A stretch of DNA of 64,000 bases from Paenibacillus lycopersici (GCF_010119935.1 NZ_CP048209.1:1979501-2043500); one strand, 5' to 3'. Shown: positions 16,889-25,666, counted from the stretch's first letter. Translations and numbers: made by a program. Notes: generated by a model not told the origin, from the sequence alone.

Positions 16889-16956
16889 AAGCGCCCATTG
16901 GATTACAGAACCACATTATAGAAGCGACGGCTTGCCTCAAGCCGTGGCAGCTTATC

Positions 16957-16989
16957 AAGCCGCATCGGTCTCGGACCTGCGGCTTTTTT
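16957..16989 (+). terminator. Intrinsic terminator of the esterase operon
   Basis: AAGCCGCA pairs with TGCGGCTT followed by TTTT. A smaller CGGCTTG/CAAGCCG hairpin precedes it. The rest of the 320-base gap up to the next gene holds that gene's promoter and AT-rich leader. Confidence 0.8.
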
Positions 16990-17119
16990 GCGTTGTTTAC
17001 ACGGCAGGCAAGTCCGTATCGCGATGAGCGAGAAGAGATAACGCATCGAAAGAACTGTAAGGTTCTCGAGAAAAGATGTCGAAGGAACTAAAAATGTGTA
17101 AGATTTTTGTAAAAAATAG

Positions 17120-17148
17120 TTGTAAGCTGGAAAGGGCTGTCCTATAAT
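17120..17148 (+). promoter_or_regulatory. Strong sigma-A promoter
   Basis: TTGTAA, 17-base spacer, consensus TATAAT. A short inverted repeat (AGGATG ... CATCCT) lies in the leader between it and the next gene. Confidence 0.75.
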
Positions 17149-17208
17149 GGGTCTGTAGGATGATATGGAAAATCCATCCTAAATAGGATATGCAAAGGCG
17201 GGAGACAG

Positions 17209-17610
17209 ATGGAGATTGGTGCAATGGCGTTGACTCGGCAAGTTGATTACGTATTTAAACAATTGGAAGAAGAATTGCTGCATTCCATGGCGGGAACGGT
17301 CATCATCCAAATTCGGAACAACGTTGTCGGGAAATATGGCGTCCGCCACAACCCCATCGAGAGCAAGAACGGCCGGATCGGCCAATCGGAGCAGGGGATG
17401 TCGCACGAACAGGTGCAGGCTTTCCGGCAGATGGCGGTCGACTCCATCAAGCTGAAGCGGAACTGGACGCACGGCGAGATCATGTACGACTTCTCCGTCC
17501 GTTCCGGTACGTGGTCGGCAAGCATCCTCTTCGAGAGCAATTATAATTTGGCCAACATGTTCCGCTACACGCCGAAATTCAATCAACAGGCACTGCGCGA
17601 AACCAATTGA
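17209..17610 (+). CDS. Uncharacterised 133-residue protein
   Basis: I do not recognise a family. The protein is soluble with no signal peptide: an N-terminal amphipathic stretch (VDYVFKQLEEELLHSMAG), then a mixed region with GKYGVRHNPIESK and a possibly beta-rich C-terminus (MYDFSVRSGTWSASILFESN). GGGAG stands five bases before the first ATG; a second ATG five codons in is possible. A near-consensus promoter precedes it and a strong terminator follows, so it is a monocistronic and probably well expressed gene. Confidence 0.7.
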   Translation: MEIGAMALTRQVDYVFKQLEEELLHSMAGTVIIQIRNNVVGKYGVRHNPIESKNGRIGQSEQGMSHEQVQAFRQMAVDSIKLKRNWTHGEIMYDFSVRSGTWSASILFESNYNLANMFRYTPKFNQQALRETN

Positions 17611-17616
17611 TACATA

Positions 17617-17659
17617 GCAAAGAAGCTGCCTCGGCTCGCAGGGGCAGCTTTTTCTTTGC
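17617..17659 (+). terminator. Intrinsic terminator
   Basis: GCAAAGAAGCTGCC pairs with GGCAGCTTTTTCTTTGC, seven bases after the stop codon. Confidence 0.8.
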
Positions 17660-17800
17660 CAACAAGAAAGCAAGTTTCGATTTCTCCGGCGTTGAGGTCC
17701 TCCGGTCTGAAACGCGTTCCGCTGTCATGAACCAACGGCCGTTGCCGCTGCGTCTCTTCGTGTTCGGACGATAGGCCGCCCGGAGAGCGCCGCGTGGTCC

Positions 17801-18013
17801 TTAACGGGAAGCTCTGCCTGCAAGCTGCATTTCGGCCATTTGCACGAGTCTGCGAGTGATGTTGCCGCCGAGCGCGCCTGCGTCTCGGGTCGCCATGTCG
17901 CCGTAATATCCGTCTTGCGGAATGGCAATGCCGATTTCGCGCGCGACTTCGTATTTCATTTGATCGAGCGCCGCATGCGCATGAGGGACGACCAGGGTGT
18001 TGTTGGAAGCCAT
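17801..18013 (-). CDS. Alpha/beta-type small acid-soluble spore protein
   Basis: 70 residues from the ATG behind AAGGAGGTGA. It carries the family core: the germination protease site region MKYEVAREIGI and the DNA-binding segment GYYGDMATRDAGALGGNITR followed by RLVQMAE. These proteins coat spore DNA and protect it from UV and heat. A forespore-type promoter is visible upstream. A paralog lies at 27.7 kb. Confidence 0.95.
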   Translation of the reverse strand: MASNNTLVVPHAHAALDQMKYEVAREIGIAIPQDGYYGDMATRDAGALGGNITRRLVQMAEMQLAGRASR

Positions 18014-18038
18014 TGCAGTCACCTCCTTCCGTACCCTT

Positions 18039-18068
18039 AGTATGGATACGCTGGAAACGTTTATGCAA
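18039..18068 (-). promoter_or_regulatory. Sigma-G promoter of the spore protein gene
   Basis: On the minus strand TGCATA (-35) and CATACTA (-10) with a 17-base spacer, matching the forespore sigma-G consensus, 26 bases before the start codon. Confidence 0.75.
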
Positions 18069-18126
18069 AGCGGCGAAGGCAGGATCGCATGCAGTTATTT
18101 CCAGCCGGACTTATACAGCCGGGAGG

Positions 18127-18453
18127 TTATCCGTGCAGAAGGCCGAACACGAGCGGAAGCAGGAACAGCGCGTATACCAGCAGGTTGGCGAGCAGCGAGC
18201 GCGGCGGCTCATGATTGCAGTCGCAGGCGGCCGGGTCGACGCCCTGCCATTGTTGAACGGCGGCCTGCAGCTGGTAGATCGCCGTTGCGAACAGGCCGAT
18301 GGCGGACAGCTTCACCGCAACGGCGAGATTCGGCTCGACGAAGAGGAGGAGCGTGCCCGAGCGGGTCAGTGACACGATATAGAGTCCGAATGCGCCGAGA
18401 ATGCAGCACCGGACGAGATGGTGGATGATCATTCTGCGTTGTCTGGTCGACAT
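18127..18453 (-). CDS. Truncated TIGR03943/DUF1980 (YcgQ-like) membrane protein
   Basis: 108 residues from the ATG behind GAGGAGG. It shows the N-terminal membrane part of YcgQ-type subunits: two helix pairs with a short Cys/His segment (CDCNHE) between, ending LLVYALFLLPLVFGLLHG. B. subtilis YcgQ continues for about 170 more residues of soluble domain, absent here. The stop is clean and no remnant is visible downstream, so this is either a degraded gene or a natural membrane-only form. It follows its permease partner by 13 bases. Confidence 0.75.
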   Translation of the reverse strand: MSTRQRRMIIHHLVRCCILGAFGLYIVSLTRSGTLLLFVEPNLAVAVKLSAIGLFATAIYQLQAAVQQWQGVDPAACDCNHEPPRSLLANLLVYALFLLPLVFGLLHG

Positions 18454-18466
18454 GGTCCAGGCCTCC

Positions 18467-19393
18467 TCAAGTTCCGAATACAAGCCGCTCCGTCAGCAGC
18501 GAGCCGATCCATACGGCGGCGATCAGGCATGCCACGATGCCGACGACGACTTTGCTGCGGAAGGTAGCGAAGAGAAGCAGCAAGCTCTTGAAGTCGACCA
18601 TCGGGCCGAACACGAGAAAAGCGAGCAGCGCGCCGGGACCGAAAACGCCCTGCAGCGATGAAGCGACGAAGGCGTCGGAGGTCGAGCAGAGCGAGAGGAC
18701 GAACCCCGCCGCCATCATGAAGAGCGAGGCCAGCGCAGGCGAGCCGCTTACGTCCTGAAGGAGCGAAGGATCGAGCGCCGATTGGGCGAGCGCGGTAATG
18801 AAGGCGCCGATGATCAAATATTTGCCGATATCGAAGAATTCTTCGGACGCATGCGTGAACGTTGCCTGGATGCGGTCTTGGAGTCCGCCGCCGGCATGGC
18901 CGTGATTATACTGGTAATGTTCGTCATCCGGCGTCCGGGAGCCTTGCGAGACGAAGGCGTGAAGGCCCAGCTTGAGCGGACTGCGCTTCATGAAGACGAA
19001 CAGCAGCAGGCCGAGCAGGACGCATACGGCAAGGGCAAGCCCCATCCGGGCGTAAGCGATCGCCGGGTCGGCGCGGAACGCGTTGAACGTGGAGACGAAC
19101 ACGATCGGATTGAGAATCGGTCCCGCGAAGATGAACACCATGCCGATATAAGGCGGCATGCCCTTGCGAATCAGCCTGCGCACGATCGGGATCATGCCGC
19201 ATTCGCATAAGGGCAGCAGCAGGCCGAGCAGGCTGCCGAACAGCACGCCGGCGATCGGGTTGCGCGGCGTCAGTCTGGCGATCAACCCATCCGAGACGAA
19301 TACTTGAAGCAAGGCCGAGACGAGGACGCCGAGCAGGATGAACGGAAACGCTTCAATAATGATGCTGATGAATATATGCTGGAATTCATGCAT
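18467..19393 (-). CDS. YcgR/YraQ-type permease (DUF318)
   Basis: 308 residues, about eight membrane segments in two homologous halves. Conserved signatures are PLCECGMIPIVRRL and FAGPILNPIV in the first half and LSLCSTSDAFVASSL in the second, with a His-rich loop (HYQYNHGHAGG) between. The family is predicted to move a metal or small anion, and in Bacillus is paired with YcgQ as here. AAAGGAG precedes the ATG. It is divergent from the Fur-box-controlled lipoprotein pair. Confidence 0.88.
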   Translation of the reverse strand: MHEFQHIFISIIIEAFPFILLGVLVSALLQVFVSDGLIARLTPRNPIAGVLFGSLLGLLLPLCECGMIPIVRRLIRKGMPPYIGMVFIFAGPILNPIVFVSTFNAFRADPAIAYARMGLALAVCVLLGLLLFVFMKRSPLKLGLHAFVSQGSRTPDDEHYQYNHGHAGGGLQDRIQATFTHASEEFFDIGKYLIIGAFITALAQSALDPSLLQDVSGSPALASLFMMAAGFVLSLCSTSDAFVASSLQGVFGPGALLAFLVFGPMVDFKSLLLLFATFRSKVVVGIVACLIAAVWIGSLLTERLVFGT

Positions 19394-19523
19394 GGGAGGC
19401 TCTCCTTTGCGCGAAACGCCTGTGCGGCCGCCGCTGACGACGGCTGCTATCTATAACGTATGCGGGCTTGTTCGCGGGCAGGACAATCTGGAACGGCAAA
19501 TCAGGCGGCCGTTCAAAAAAAGA

Positions 19524-19552
19524 TTGCCAACCCATTGAAACAGGAGTAGAAT
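19524..19552 (+). promoter_or_regulatory. Sigma-A promoter of the lipoprotein/di-heme operon
   Basis: TTGCCA and TAGAAT with a 17-base spacer. The Fur-like box begins 11 bases after the -10 element, across the expected transcription start. Confidence 0.7.
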
Positions 19553-19562
19553 TCGTTTTGTG

Positions 19563-19582
19563 TGATAATGATTCTCATTGAT
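19563..19582. promoter_or_regulatory. Fur-family operator (Fur box)
   Basis: TGATAATGATTCTCA matches the 7-1-7 Fur consensus (TGATAATNATTATCA) in all but one specified position and lies at the promoter start site. Zur or PerR binding cannot be excluded by sequence, but the match to Fur is best. Confidence 0.75.
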
Positions 19583-19610
19583 ATTATTTCAGTTAGGGGA
19601 CCTCAATCAA

Positions 19611-21638
19611 ATGAACTGGCGCAAGAAAACAACCGGCTATGCGGCGATTTCCGCTCTGTTGGCCTGTTCTGCTGCCGTGACGGGCTGCAGTAACGACGAC
19701 GTGCACGTGAAGGTGTCGGACTACAGCTTCGATACGGCAGGGAATATGTTTGCCTACGCGGAATTCGAGCTTTCCGGCGAGCCGCTCGCGGAATCGCTCG
19801 GCGTCGATCTCGACGTACTGGATGCGGGCAAGATCGATCAGCCGACCGCGTTCGACTACAAAGCAGGCATCGAATCCTATGAATACTCCGAAGAGGCGAT
19901 GTACGAGGTCGTCGAGAAATCCGGGCTTGGCCTTCATTTGGTGAACGGACCCGCAACGGCGGCGGAGGCCAAACAAGCAGGCGTATCCAACAACGAGCTG
20001 CTCGCTTCGCGCTTCCAGCATATGGCGGAGAGCGTCGGACAACCGGCGGAAGATATTCAGCAGAACATGTTCCCGACGTTTATCGAATACGCGTCGGGCG
20101 ACCCGCAATACGGTCAGGACATCGATACCGCGAAGTACGCGGACGGCGAAGACGGCGCGTATATCCCGAATTTTCAAGTCGACTTCGCTTCGCTCCGCTG
20201 GAACCGCGACAAGATGAAGAAACAGCTCGTTCCCGCGGCTTACGGCGGCACGATGCTGAAGCAATCGCTGTGGGCGGGCGACTTCCTCGGCAACCTGCAT
20301 GATGCGAAGAGCGACGAGGAAGTGGACGCTTCCACGGCCAAAGCGGGACCTGAAGCCGATCAAGGCTTGAAACTCGGCGTCAGCTCGGTGGACGGGATGC
20401 AGGGCATGATTTTGACCGATGAAGTATGGAATAAGCTGCTGTATGTCCGCGACAATCTGTTCTATAATCCGGCGGCCAAGAGCCTTGGCACGCTGGCGAA
20501 CGCTTCCGGCGGCTATCTGCCGCATGCGATCGACGTCGAAGAGAACGGCGACAAGGATTTCACTGACGTCAAGAGCCTTAAGGTAAGCGACGGCCGCAGC
20601 CTGCTGCAGGATCAATGGCTGATGCTCTGGCCGACGTCGGAGTTCTTCGGCATGACCGACCAGCGCACGGCGAACCCGAACCGCAATCCGGCATTCGCCC
20701 GCGTATTCGACGGCGATCCGTTCCCGGCAGCGCCGGCGGTCAACGTCGATGAAGACGACAGCAACGATATCGCCTCCACGGATCCGTACACCGTTACCCG
20801 CGACGTGCTGCTCTCGGTGTTCGACAACGTGAAGAATCGCCACTGGAACGAGCAGGCGGGCGCGTTCATGACGGAGTCGGACGGCGATAAGCAAGGCACG
20901 CAGGTCGATACGTTCCAGGCGGGCTATACGATCGAAGCGCTGCGCATGTTCGAGCGGGCCATCGACGGCTTGCCGGTCGGCTATGCCAACGGCGAGGCGG
21001 CCGAAGGCTTGAAAACGGCGCAAGGCGCGGCGGCGAAGGAAATGATTCGGAAACAGGCGGATTTCATTTTGAATACGCTGATCAATAAAGACGGCCTGGC
21101 CGAGACCGGGTACGATACGGCCAAGGGCAAGACGAGCGGAGAAACGTCGCTGCAAGCGCAAATCGGCGCCATTCGCGGCTTGACGTCCGCCTTCCTCGTC
21201 ACCGAGGACGAGAAGTACCGGGATGCGGCGCGCAAATTGTATGCCGCGATGGACGACAAGCTTTGGAGCAATGATTTGAAGGCTTATTATACGAGCGGCA
21301 AAGAAGCGAAGTACGACGCGTTCACGGCTGGCGGCGTATCGGCGGTCTTCCGTCTGGCGCTGGAGCATCTGAAGAATACGAGCGGCGACGCGGAAGCGCC
21401 GAAATCGCTCGACCAGAGCGCGATCCAGGACCGTTACGTAACGTTCTTCCGCCAAGTCGTCAACGGGCCGAAGCTGGACGAAGGCATGCAGGCCAGCGAA
21501 TTCTGGGATACCGGGGACGTGTACAAGGAAGGCGACGATTCCGGCAACACCGATGGCGATACGGTGCCGCAGCTTCAGAAGGGACATGGTGATCATGGCA
21601 TTGCTCCGATTCTTCTTCCGGTTACGATCAGCAAGTAG
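19611..21638 (+). CDS. Large lipoprotein of unknown function, partner of the di-heme protein
   Basis: 675 residues. A lipoprotein signal ends in VTGC (Cys26). I recognise no domain with certainty. Residues about 440-600 are helical with repeated aromatic turns (FQAGYTIEALRMFERAI, QIGAIRGLTSAFLVTEDE, KLYAAMDDKLWSNDLKAYYT), resembling an alpha/alpha-barrel such as six-hairpin proteins. The C-terminus overlaps the next gene by 44 bases, so translation is coupled. A Fur box covers the promoter, pointing to expression under iron limitation. An earlier in-frame ATG lies inside the operator and was rejected. Role inferred: extracytoplasmic partner or substrate of the di-heme protein. Confidence 0.8.
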   Translation: MNWRKKTTGYAAISALLACSAAVTGCSNDDVHVKVSDYSFDTAGNMFAYAEFELSGEPLAESLGVDLDVLDAGKIDQPTAFDYKAGIESYEYSEEAMYEVVEKSGLGLHLVNGPATAAEAKQAGVSNNELLASRFQHMAESVGQPAEDIQQNMFPTFIEYASGDPQYGQDIDTAKYADGEDGAYIPNFQVDFASLRWNRDKMKKQLVPAAYGGTMLKQSLWAGDFLGNLHDAKSDEEVDASTAKAGPEADQGLKLGVSSVDGMQGMILTDEVWNKLLYVRDNLFYNPAAKSLGTLANASGGYLPHAIDVEENGDKDFTDVKSLKVSDGRSLLQDQWLMLWPTSEFFGMTDQRTANPNRNPAFARVFDGDPFPAAPAVNVDEDDSNDIASTDPYTVTRDVLLSVFDNVKNRHWNEQAGAFMTESDGDKQGTQVDTFQAGYTIEALRMFERAIDGLPVGYANGEAAEGLKTAQGAAAKEMIRKQADFILNTLINKDGLAETGYDTAKGKTSGETSLQAQIGAIRGLTSAFLVTEDEKYRDAARKLYAAMDDKLWSNDLKAYYTSGKEAKYDAFTAGGVSAVFRLALEHLKNTSGDAEAPKSLDQSAIQDRYVTFFRQVVNGPKLDEGMQASEFWDTGDVYKEGDDSGNTDGDTVPQLQKGHGDHGIAPILLPVTISK

Positions 21639-23601
21639 CGGACGGCGGGGGATCAGATTAACGGCGGGTGCGGCTGCACTCGCCGTTATGGCGTTGTTAA
21701 GCGCATGCTCGCATGACGACGGCGACGAAGTCCGCGGGCCGCAATCCGGCAGCAGCATCGTCATGAGCCGGGATGGCGGCACGCTGTACGTCGCGAACAA
21801 CGATACGAATACCGTGTCCGTCGTCGATGCGAAGAAGCTCAGCGTGAAGAAAGAAATTCCCGTCGGCAAGGAGCCCAGGGAGCTAGCGCTGTCCGCCGAC
21901 GGTTCCATGCTCTATGTCACATGCCGGTATGCCGACTCGGTTGAATGGGTCGATATCGCTCGCGGCACCGTGCTCGGCTCCGTGAAGACGGGCATCGAGC
22001 CGTACGGCATCGTGGGAAGCCCGGACGGTAAATTGCTGTACGTCACGAACTACCGGTCCGGCACCGTGTCCGTGCTCAATGCCGAAACGCGCGCCGTGCT
22101 GAAGCAGGTGCAGGCGGGAACGAATCCGCGCGCGATCGCATTAGCCGCCGATGGCGGCAAGCTGTACGTGTCGGATTACTTGACGAGCGCAACGTCGATC
22201 TATGACACGGCGACCATGAAGCGGGTAAGCGACAAGGCGCTTGCGCCGTCGCCCGACCTGCCGGACCGGAAGAAGAGTCAAGGCACGCCGAACACGGTGG
22301 AGCAGCTGCGTCTGACGCCGGACGGCAAATCGCTGTGGGAAGCGCATCTGCTCACGAATACGGATACGCCGGTACAGTTCGAGGAAGTGATTTTTCCGGC
22401 GCTGTCGGTCGTCGATGCGCAAACCGGCGAAGAAGACACGAAATCGCGCAAGGAGCTGTTCAAGGCGATCGACGTGAAGGATAAGTTCGGCAAGACGATC
22501 ATCGTCTCCAATCCGACCGATATCGTGTTCTCGCCCGACGGCGAGAAAGCGTACGCGCTGATGGGCGGAAGCGAGGATTTGCTCGTGTTCGACATCGCCC
22601 GCGGCGGCAGAGCGGGTCAGATCATCCATCATTTGCCCGGCGATCTGCCGATCGGCATGGTCATGTCGAAGGACGGCGGCAAGCTGTATATCCACAATGC
22701 CAGCTCGCATGATCTGACCGTCGTCAACCTTCCGCCCGCGGACGAAGAAGGCGGCCAGGCGCGCGTCGACGGCAAGCCGCTCAAGCTGATCGCGCAAGAC
22801 CGGTTGAACGCGCAGCAGCGGCTCGGGAAGACGTTGTTCTACAGCGCCAATACCGACGATAACGCGCTCGTGGGCAGCAACTGGATGAGCTGCGCGTCCT
22901 GCCATTCCGACGGCGAAGTCGACCGGATGTCGATCATGACGGCCAAAGGGCCGCGGAACGTGCCGAGCAACGTCCTCGCGTTCGAGACGGGTCTGTTCAT
23001 GTGGGACGGCAGCCGCGACGACTTCTACGACTACATTCATACGGTGCAGGGCGAGATGGGCGGCCTGAGCGACGTCGATCCGGCGAAGCCGATGCCGGAT
23101 GACGCGAAGAAGCTGTTCGACGCGCTCGAAGCGTATATGCGCATGCCGGATGCCTTCCCGGTGCCGCAAAGTCCGTTCCGGACCGAGGACGGGCAATTGA
23201 CGGAGGCTGCGCAGCGCGGCAAAGCGATTTTCGAAGGCAAGGCGCAGTGCGTCACGTGCCATGCGACGGACGTCATGACCGACAGCGCGAAAGCGACCGG
23301 AGGCGACGGGCAGCTGACGACGGATAACACGTCGTACCTGCACAACGTCGGAACGGTTAACAGCGCGGACGTCGACTACGGCGGAGACGCCCGCGGGGCG
23401 TTCAAGAACACGCGCCCGCGGGGCATGTACGATACGCCGACGCTGCGGGGCGTGTACGCGACGGCGCCGTATTTGCACGATGGCAGCGCCCCGACGCTGG
23501 AGGACGTCATCCAACGTGCCGGCGACGAGCACGGGCACACGTCTGATCTGTCCGACAAGGAAATCAGCGACTTGGTGGCGTATTTGAAGCAAATTCAATA
23601 A
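21595..23601 (+). CDS. Lipoprotein fusing YVTN beta-propeller to di-heme cytochrome c peroxidase (MauG-like)
   Basis: 668 residues. The signal has a lipobox (LLSAC, Cys38). Residues about 50-385 form beta-propeller blades of the YVTN/YncE type (TLYVANNDTNTVSVVDA, LLYVTNYRSGTVSVLNA). Residues about 400-668 are a cytochrome c peroxidase/MauG-type domain with two c-heme sites, CASCH (433-437) and CVTCH (552-556). It should sit on the outer membrane face and use peroxide or electron transfer on a partner. An ATG three codons earlier is an alternative start; AAGGG is nearby. Coupled to the preceding lipoprotein gene. Confidence 0.88.
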   Translation: MALLRFFFRLRSASSGRRGIRLTAGAAALAVMALLSACSHDDGDEVRGPQSGSSIVMSRDGGTLYVANNDTNTVSVVDAKKLSVKKEIPVGKEPRELALSADGSMLYVTCRYADSVEWVDIARGTVLGSVKTGIEPYGIVGSPDGKLLYVTNYRSGTVSVLNAETRAVLKQVQAGTNPRAIALAADGGKLYVSDYLTSATSIYDTATMKRVSDKALAPSPDLPDRKKSQGTPNTVEQLRLTPDGKSLWEAHLLTNTDTPVQFEEVIFPALSVVDAQTGEEDTKSRKELFKAIDVKDKFGKTIIVSNPTDIVFSPDGEKAYALMGGSEDLLVFDIARGGRAGQIIHHLPGDLPIGMVMSKDGGKLYIHNASSHDLTVVNLPPADEEGGQARVDGKPLKLIAQDRLNAQQRLGKTLFYSANTDDNALVGSNWMSCASCHSDGEVDRMSIMTAKGPRNVPSNVLAFETGLFMWDGSRDDFYDYIHTVQGEMGGLSDVDPAKPMPDDAKKLFDALEAYMRMPDAFPVPQSPFRTEDGQLTEAAQRGKAIFEGKAQCVTCHATDVMTDSAKATGGDGQLTTDNTSYLHNVGTVNSADVDYGGDARGAFKNTRPRGMYDTPTLRGVYATAPYLHDGSAPTLEDVIQRAGDEHGHTSDLSDKEISDLVAYLKQIQ

Positions 23602-23607
23602 CGGGAG

Positions 23608-23642
23608 AAGCCGCAGCGTACGTACGCTGCGGCTTTGTCTGC
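23608..23642 (+). terminator. Intrinsic terminator of the di-heme operon
   Basis: AAGCCGCAGCGTAC and GTACGCTGCGGCTT form a perfect inverted repeat followed by TTGTCT. A second stem (GACCTC/GAGGTC) lies at about 23699-23745. Confidence 0.75.
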
Positions 23643-23782
23643 TCCCGGCGGCTATCCAATTCGGTTTCGCATGACATAGGAACATCCCAGTTAAAGCGCG
23701 AAAGGACCTCGAACTCCGCTGCACAGTGGGGGATGAGGTCTTTCGGGTTTGATTGCCAATTTCACGCCGAGGAAAGTCGCAG

Positions 23783-24257
23783 ATTCCTTCCAGAAGGGAG
23801 GAATTCAGCGCTCCGCGCCGAGCAAAGTCAGTAGGCTTGCAAAGAACCTTACACACCTGCTGCAGAATAGCAAAAAAGTCGAAAAGTTGCCATTCGGGCA
23901 ACTTAACTCGCCGCAGACCGGCAAAGTGTCGATAAAGTTGTCATTCGGACAACTTTACCCGCCGAAGACCTGCAAAAATGCCGGTAAAGTTGTCATTCGG
24001 ACAACTTTACCCGCCGAAGATCTGCAAAAGTGTCGATAAAGTTGTCATTCGGACGACTTTACCCGCCGAAGATCTGCAAAAGTGCCAATAAAGTTGTCAT
24101 TCGGACAACTTTGCCCGCCGAAGACGGTCGTGAAAAGCCGTGAAATCCTTCCCAGAGGCAGAAATTCGCAGCCTCACGTGGAGCAAAGCGGCGAATTCCT
24201 TCCCAAAGGCAGGAATTCATAAATAAAGACGCCAATTCCTTCCTGAAGGCAGGAAAT
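23783..24257. repeat. Four ATTCCTTCC hairpin repeats flanking the 52-bp array
   Basis: Units at about 23783-23804, 24145-24165, 24193-24218 and 24234-24257 each form ATTCCTTCC-N4-GGNAGGAAT hairpins, the third being a 26-base near-palindrome. They flank the tandem array on both sides. No gene is supported in this 800-base intergenic region. Confidence 0.65.
23883..24112. repeat. Tandem hairpin array, five 52-bp units
   Basis: Hairpins AAAGTTGTC-ATTCG-GACAACTTT start at 23883, 23934, 23986, 24038 and 24090. In the first unit both arms change to GTTGCC/GGCAAC, and in the fourth one arm becomes GACGAC (a G-U pair), so pairing is kept. Units are joined by a conserved CCGCCGAAGAYCTGCAAAA linker. 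Confidence 0.8.
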
Positions 24258-24398
24258 CAGAGCTCCGCACAATCCTCATCATCCCTCATCATCCTTAGTT
24301 GGCCATACCGTTGCGGAAAGGCTCCGGGCGGACGCATGACCGGCACTACAAATCGGTCGGTCGACTATAGTCTCGCCTAGCCTCAGGCTCAACTGTAG

Positions 24399-25403
24399 TT
24401 AACGTCGCTTCTGCTTGTTCCGATTGAAGAAGGGGATTGGAATGGCAAACTGCTTGTTGGTTTCCTTCGTCTTGCCGTTGCGGTCGAAATGGAGCACCGC
24501 GTTGATCTCGCCGCCGAGCACGATGACGATGCTCGACAGGTAGAGCCAGGTCAGCAGGACGATAATGCCGCCTATGCTGCCGTAGGTTTTGGAGTAGTTA
24601 CCGAAATTGTTGACATAGAACGAGAACGCGAGCGATGTGGCGATCCAGCCGAATGTCGCGAACAGCGCCCCCGGTAAGACTTCCCGGAAGCGGAGGCGCA
24701 GGTTCGGCGCGTACAAGTACAGGGCGGCGAAGACGATGGCCATGACGGCGATCGGCAACGCGAACTGGGCGAACTGCCAGAAGGCGGCAAAATTGCCCGG
24801 CAGCCGCGCGTAGCGGTACAGCATATCGCCGATAACGCGCCCGAAGATGAGCATGACCAGGCAGAACACGATTACGAGAGCAAGAACGACGGTAAAGAGG
24901 AGCGCATACGCTTTGACCTTCCAGAACGGCCGCGTTTCTTCGATGTCGTAGGCCTTGTTCAGCGCCTTTATGACCGCGCCGACGCCGCTCGAGGCGGACC
25001 AGATCGTGACAAGCAGCCCGAACGACAGCAGCGGTCCGCTGCGCGCCTTCTGGATCTCGGCGAACGCATCGCCGATCGTCTGCGCCGACACTTGCGGCAT
25101 GACGGGAGCGATACGGTCGATCACGTCCTTCACCGTCAAGTCGGCGAAGCTGAGCAGCGCGATGATGAAGATGAGGAAGGGGAAGAAGGACAGAATCAAG
25201 TAGTACGTCAGCTGCGCCCCCATCGCCTGCACGTCGTCATCCTGGAAGCGGCAGTACAAATGTTTCGAAAAAGACAGAATGCCCATTCGCCGCGCCCGAG
25301 GAGGAGAGGCAGCCGACACGGAACGCGACTTGACGGGCGGCGCGGATCCGGCTCCGCGCGTCTCGCCAGGATCGGAACCGGAACGGGACCAGGGAGTAGT
25401 CAT
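24399..25403 (-). CDS. YihY/UPF0761 family membrane protein
   Basis: 334 residues from the ATG behind GGAGGG. After a Pro/Arg/Ser-rich N-terminal extension of about 40 residues come six membrane segments of the YihY/ribonuclease BN-like family: QLTYYLILSFFPFLIFIIAL, LVTIWSASSGVGAVIKALN, and YVNNFGNYSKTYGSIGGIIVLL with the typical YGSIGG. It closes with GGEINAVL and a basic tail. The RNase BN name is historical and not accepted for these proteins; a transport or envelope role is more likely but unknown. Confidence 0.9.
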   Translation of the reverse strand: MTTPWSRSGSDPGETRGAGSAPPVKSRSVSAASPPRARRMGILSFSKHLYCRFQDDDVQAMGAQLTYYLILSFFPFLIFIIALLSFADLTVKDVIDRIAPVMPQVSAQTIGDAFAEIQKARSGPLLSFGLLVTIWSASSGVGAVIKALNKAYDIEETRPFWKVKAYALLFTVVLALVIVFCLVMLIFGRVIGDMLYRYARLPGNFAAFWQFAQFALPIAVMAIVFAALYLYAPNLRLRFREVLPGALFATFGWIATSLAFSFYVNNFGNYSKTYGSIGGIIVLLTWLYLSSIVIVLGGEINAVLHFDRNGKTKETNKQFAIPIPFFNRNKQKRR

Positions 25404-25666
25404 CGGAATCCCTCCTTCCAAGCTTTACTACCTTATAACCAGCCCTTAAATGGACGAACCTCTACTACAATGCTATGCGGGGTTGGGCGAAGTCTTGTCG
25501 GTGGTAAAAAGAAGTCCCTGCAGAACCGAATGCGCCGACCACGAATGCGCCGACAGTTGTCCCGAAGGCGACAATAACGAGCATGAGCTCGAAGAGACCC
25601 ACCAAGCGCCGATGCCGTGGGAACGGACCAATATGCGGGCGTTCGGTCGGCAACCGTGAAGAAGTC

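Noticed and set aside
19578-19610. ATG start for the Fur-box lipoprotein
   Set aside because: It lies inside the operator and transcription start region; the next ATG gives a proper lipoprotein signal.
19593-21908. Very long minus-strand open frame opposite the lipoprotein pair
   Set aside because: Antisense frame typical of GC-rich coding DNA; Arg/Val-rich product with no domain, while the plus strand has clear lipoprotein and heme motifs.
23883-24112. CRISPR array candidate
   Set aside because: Units of 52 bp repeat almost entirely, with no unique spacers between short repeats, each unit is itself a hairpin, and no cas genes are in the window.
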